From: Planctomycetota bacterium
Lineage (GTDB): Bacteria > Planctomycetota > Planctomycetia > Pirellulales > Pirellulaceae
Length of the DNA: 16,650 nt
Assembly (NCBI GenBank): GCA_029259935.1
Contig: JAJDEH010000137.1
Location: forward strand, 1-16,650
Reading direction: 5' to 3'
Below are positions 14,314 to 16,650 of this stretch, piece by piece. A program made the translations under genes and the position numbers. The notes under the pieces were generated by a model. The model was not told the origin of the DNA and ran no database searches. It saw only the letters and a list, made by a program, of their open reading frames with translations. Every line of letters starts with the position of its first letter. Within the stretch, counting starts at the first letter, position 1.

Positions 14314-14529
14314 TTGGCTGATCGCAAGTCCTTTCTATTACGGGTTGACCCGAAGTTGCTCGACGCCCTTCGACGCTGGGCCGATGACGATCTGCGCAGC
14401 GTCAACGGGCAATTGGAGTTCATTCTGCGACGAGCTTTGCGCGACGCGGGCCGCTTGCCCAAGCCAAAAACAGCATCGCCAAAAGCCGACTCGGATACTG
14501 CTGATCAGGAGCCACAAGAGGGCGAATGA
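14314..14529 (+). CDS. Small ribbon-helix-helix (Arc-like) DNA-binding protein
   Basis: This 71-aa protein starts ADRKSFLLRVDPKLLDALRR, a beta-strand followed by a helix, and continues WADDDLRSVNGQLEFILRRA, the second helix of a ribbon-helix-helix fold of the Arc/MetJ type. The tail is Pro-, Lys- and Glu-rich. The KSFLLRVDP strand would contact DNA as a dimer. It lies 53 nt after the SPFH gene, probably in the same transcript. From memory, such Arc-like proteins commonly follow SPFH genes, sometimes labelled as antitoxins, but no toxin is next to it here. It may regulate its own operon. Confidence 0.7.
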   Translation: MADRKSFLLRVDPKLLDALRRWADDDLRSVNGQLEFILRRALRDAGRLPKPKTASPKADSDTADQEPQEGE

Positions 14530-14583
14530 CACGGGACGAGTGAATCGTGCAGGCTTTCCGGCAAGGCGGCCTCACGTCCGGTG

Positions 14584-16650
14584 CTATTCCTTTGGCAGAA
14601 CTTTCACTTGCACCTTGACCTCATTACTTTGAACCGCGGAGGTCGGATCCACGGCATCGATCAAGGCCGTAGCGGATAGCCTAAGATTTCGCAGGTTCTT
14701 TCCCGCGGCGGTAGCCGGGAATTTAACGGGCAGTTCAAAGTCGGTTTGGCCCGCCTTGATTTGAATGCTGGGCGCGGAGTAACCTTCCGGCAAACCGGTT
14801 AACGACACGGTTACGGGGTAGTTGAAGTCCGCGGCGCGAGTCAGTTTTCCTATCAGCTTGCTCGGATCTTCGGCACCAGCGCGAACCTCGATCTTGCTGG
14901 AGCCCGTCAATTCAAGGCGCATGGCCTGGACAACGGAAACAACGCGAGTCGGCGTGAACGCCGTACTGATTACCTTACTCTTATCAGCGGATAAATGTTC
15001 CGCAATCAGGACCACGCCCCATTCTCGTTCCGGCAGATCCTTGGGCACGATAACTTTCACCACGGCTTGCTGATCGCCTTCCGCAAGCTCCACCGGCTCG
15101 CTCCGCAATGTTCGCTCGGTGTCGTTGACAACCTGTTCCTTGTTATTCTTTTTGATCTTCTTTGTGGGCGGAATCTGGGTAGTTAAAAAGCGAATTCTAA
15201 CCGGCCCAGCAACGTTCGGCGGACGAGTGACTTGAACTTGAAATGCCCGCGAACTTCCCGCATACAGGGGCGCATTGTCTGCCTTGTCCTGCCAGGCAAT
15301 ACGGACCGGCGCGGGTGAGCCGACGGCCCACCCCAATTCGGCATGCTGCTGCCAACTTGCCGACGCGGGAGTAAAGATTGCGAGGCGGTCGGCGATGTCG
15401 CGTCCTTTGCCCACAATCGAAAACAGGCCACTGACGGGCGTGGCGGATGTACTCGTGAGTGAAACCAAGGCTAGGGTTGAACCCGCCGCGATACGGTTGC
15501 CGCTGACTTGAATCTTGTCCGGGAGTCCCGGAAACGAAAGAGCAATTGGTCCGTCGTAGCCCGAACGCTGGGCTTGCACTTTGATCACCTGGGTACCACC
15601 GGCCGGGATGTTAACGCGATCCGTCTCCACAGTGAGCCGATAGTCTGGATTGCCGAGATCTTGGATCACAATACGGTAAACAAAGTCACGGCCGCCACGA
15701 CCCTGCAGGTCGTGAATCGCCACGACCAGTTTTTCAACATGGTTCGGCACGTTGTAGTCGAGGGCGGGATCGGATGTATTGGGGCGATCGTCGTTGCGGA
15801 CCAACTGGTTGCCCTTTTCACCGCGCAGGATCAGCACGCCATCCAGGGCCGAGCCGGCTCGGGCCGCTTGCACTTCCAACCGCAGCTTGCTGCCCGGTGT
15901 GACGGATAACAGGTAACGGTCTTCTTGCTTGGCGATGGCGATTCTGCCATTGATGGCAACCGGCGCGGCGGGAATCCGTTGCAGCGAACCGCCATTCGGA
16001 ATATCGGCTTCGACGGCTTCGACATGGTCACTAATGGTGACGAGCGGCCGCGCGCCGGTGAAGTTTTTCGGCACATCGATCATCGCCGGTAATCGGCGCA
16101 TGGCGTGAACGCCTTGCGAGTTCAGTTCGAATTTTTTGGCGGGGTTGATGTTCGTCGATGCAAATTCGAGTTCCGAAGAGTTGCCAAACGAGACTCCAAG
16201 CGGAAACGCCGTATCGGCGAATCGCAGGTCTCCGATTTTGAGCCGAAAGAAACCAGGTGCCGCGCCGCGATAGAGTACGTCGTGCAGTTCCAAATTGTAT
16301 TCGCCATCCGCGGGAGCGATCATTTCAAGGCGTGGGTCGCCAGAAATCGAACGACGCGGCGGGCTCCAGGCCACCTGCGCGCCGCGCCGGTCGTAGACCC
16401 GCAAGACCGGCTTGAGTTGCGCGCCTAATCGCTGGCTTTCGACGTCGACCACCACGCGTTGGCCCTTGGTCGCGGAAAACGCCGTACGGAGAATCGTGGA
16501 ACCGGTTAGCTGTCCATGCAACGCCACCGGCAGCGTGACAGGCTGTCCGCTGAACGGCTGGCTAGCCAAACGGTCGACACCAATCTTCACGCGATCTGAA
16601 ATGCCACTAGCGCCAGCCAATCGAAGGCTGTAGATACCAGGCAGGATGTT
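14584..16650 (-). CDS. Extracellular PPC-domain protein, C-terminal part (start outside window)
   Basis: The frame is open through the right edge, so this is the last 688 residues of a larger protein; the TTG at 16620 is only an internal codon. A PPC (pre-peptidase C-terminal) beta-sandwich is visible at about residues 43-140 of the visible part (STILRTAFSATKGQRVVVDV ... DPRLEMIAPADGEYNLELHD). A second, weaker one lies at about 225-325 (KLRLEVQAARAGSALDGVLI, VEKLVVAIHDLQGRGG). Beyond that are Ig-like, all-beta repeats with phrases such as DGPIALSFPGLPDKIQVSG and NYPVTVSLTGLPEGYSAPSI. No enzymatic motif appears. Such proteins are abundant in planctomycetes and are thought to be exported and to bind surfaces or partner hydrolases. 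It converges on the SPFH/RHH pair and is probably unrelated to it. Confidence 0.8.
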   Translation of the reverse strand, partial: NILPGIYSLRLAGASGISDRVKIGVDRLASQPFSGQPVTLPVALHGQLTGSTILRTAFSATKGQRVVVDVESQRLGAQLKPVLRVYDRRGAQVAWSPPRRSISGDPRLEMIAPADGEYNLELHDVLYRGAAPGFFRLKIGDLRFADTAFPLGVSFGNSSELEFASTNINPAKKFELNSQGVHAMRRLPAMIDVPKNFTGARPLVTISDHVEAVEADIPNGGSLQRIPAAPVAINGRIAIAKQEDRYLLSVTPGSKLRLEVQAARAGSALDGVLILRGEKGNQLVRNDDRPNTSDPALDYNVPNHVEKLVVAIHDLQGRGGRDFVYRIVIQDLGNPDYRLTVETDRVNIPAGGTQVIKVQAQRSGYDGPIALSFPGLPDKIQVSGNRIAAGSTLALVSLTSTSATPVSGLFSIVGKGRDIADRLAIFTPASASWQQHAELGWAVGSPAPVRIAWQDKADNAPLYAGSSRAFQVQVTRPPNVAGPVRIRFLTTQIPPTKKIKKNNKEQVVNDTERTLRSEPVELAEGDQQAVVKVIVPKDLPEREWGVVLIAEHLSADKSKVISTAFTPTRVVSVVQAMRLELTGSSKIEVRAGAEDPSKLIGKLTRAADFNYPVTVSLTGLPEGYSAPSIQIKAGQTDFELPVKFPATAAGKNLRNLRLSATALIDAVDPTSAVQSNEVKVQVKVLPKE

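Overview
The window looks like chromosomal DNA of a planctomycete (Planctomycetota, probably Pirellulales-like). The evidence is protein style only: a short membrane protein with a QFTLRSFF-type N-terminal segment, a cytochrome c protein fused to a YVTN propeller, a PPC-domain surface protein, a secreted protein ending in a PHECVYTLGYYRPG-type block, and a GAF-HlyD / HlyD / M50-HlyD cluster. No rRNA, tRNA or CRISPR array was seen.

Positions 1-2400 are a mobile-element graveyard. An IS3-type transposase (orfA, with a -1 slippery run leading into orfB) is cut by a group II intron exactly after the first catalytic Asp region (the HWHVDIS motif). The intron keeps its 5' end, an EBS1 that pairs with the exon, and the first third of its reverse transcriptase. 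It then breaks off near 2028 against unrelated sequence. The 3' half of the intron and of the IS are absent.

Positions 2400-5150 hold three plus-strand genes of cell-envelope character. A 52-aa membrane protein overlaps the start of a secreted propeller/di-heme cytochrome c protein, and a secreted or lipid-anchored protein of unknown function follows. The last gene ends inside a 300-bp element (5150-5449) made of nested inverted repeats, probably a non-autonomous transposable element.

Positions 5509-13109 are the most interesting block. A minus-strand operon (10772 to 5509) encodes a protein with a cytoplasmic GAF-type sensor half, one membrane span and a periplasmic HlyD half; then a secreted HlyD-type adaptor; then a protein joining a PqqD/RRE-like domain, an M50 (site-2-protease-like) zinc peptidase membrane domain and a HlyD adaptor. 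Divergently transcribed across a 288-bp shared control region is a TolC-type outer-membrane channel. Together these look like a trans-envelope export system in which the inner-membrane core is a site-2-protease-like protein, with no ABC or RND pump visible in the window. The substrate is not apparent.

Positions 13301-14529 hold an SPFH (band 7) membrane protein followed by a small ribbon-helix-helix (Arc-like) protein with a TTG start. The right edge (14584-16650, minus) is the C-terminal part of a large extracellular PPC-domain protein whose N-terminus lies outside the window.
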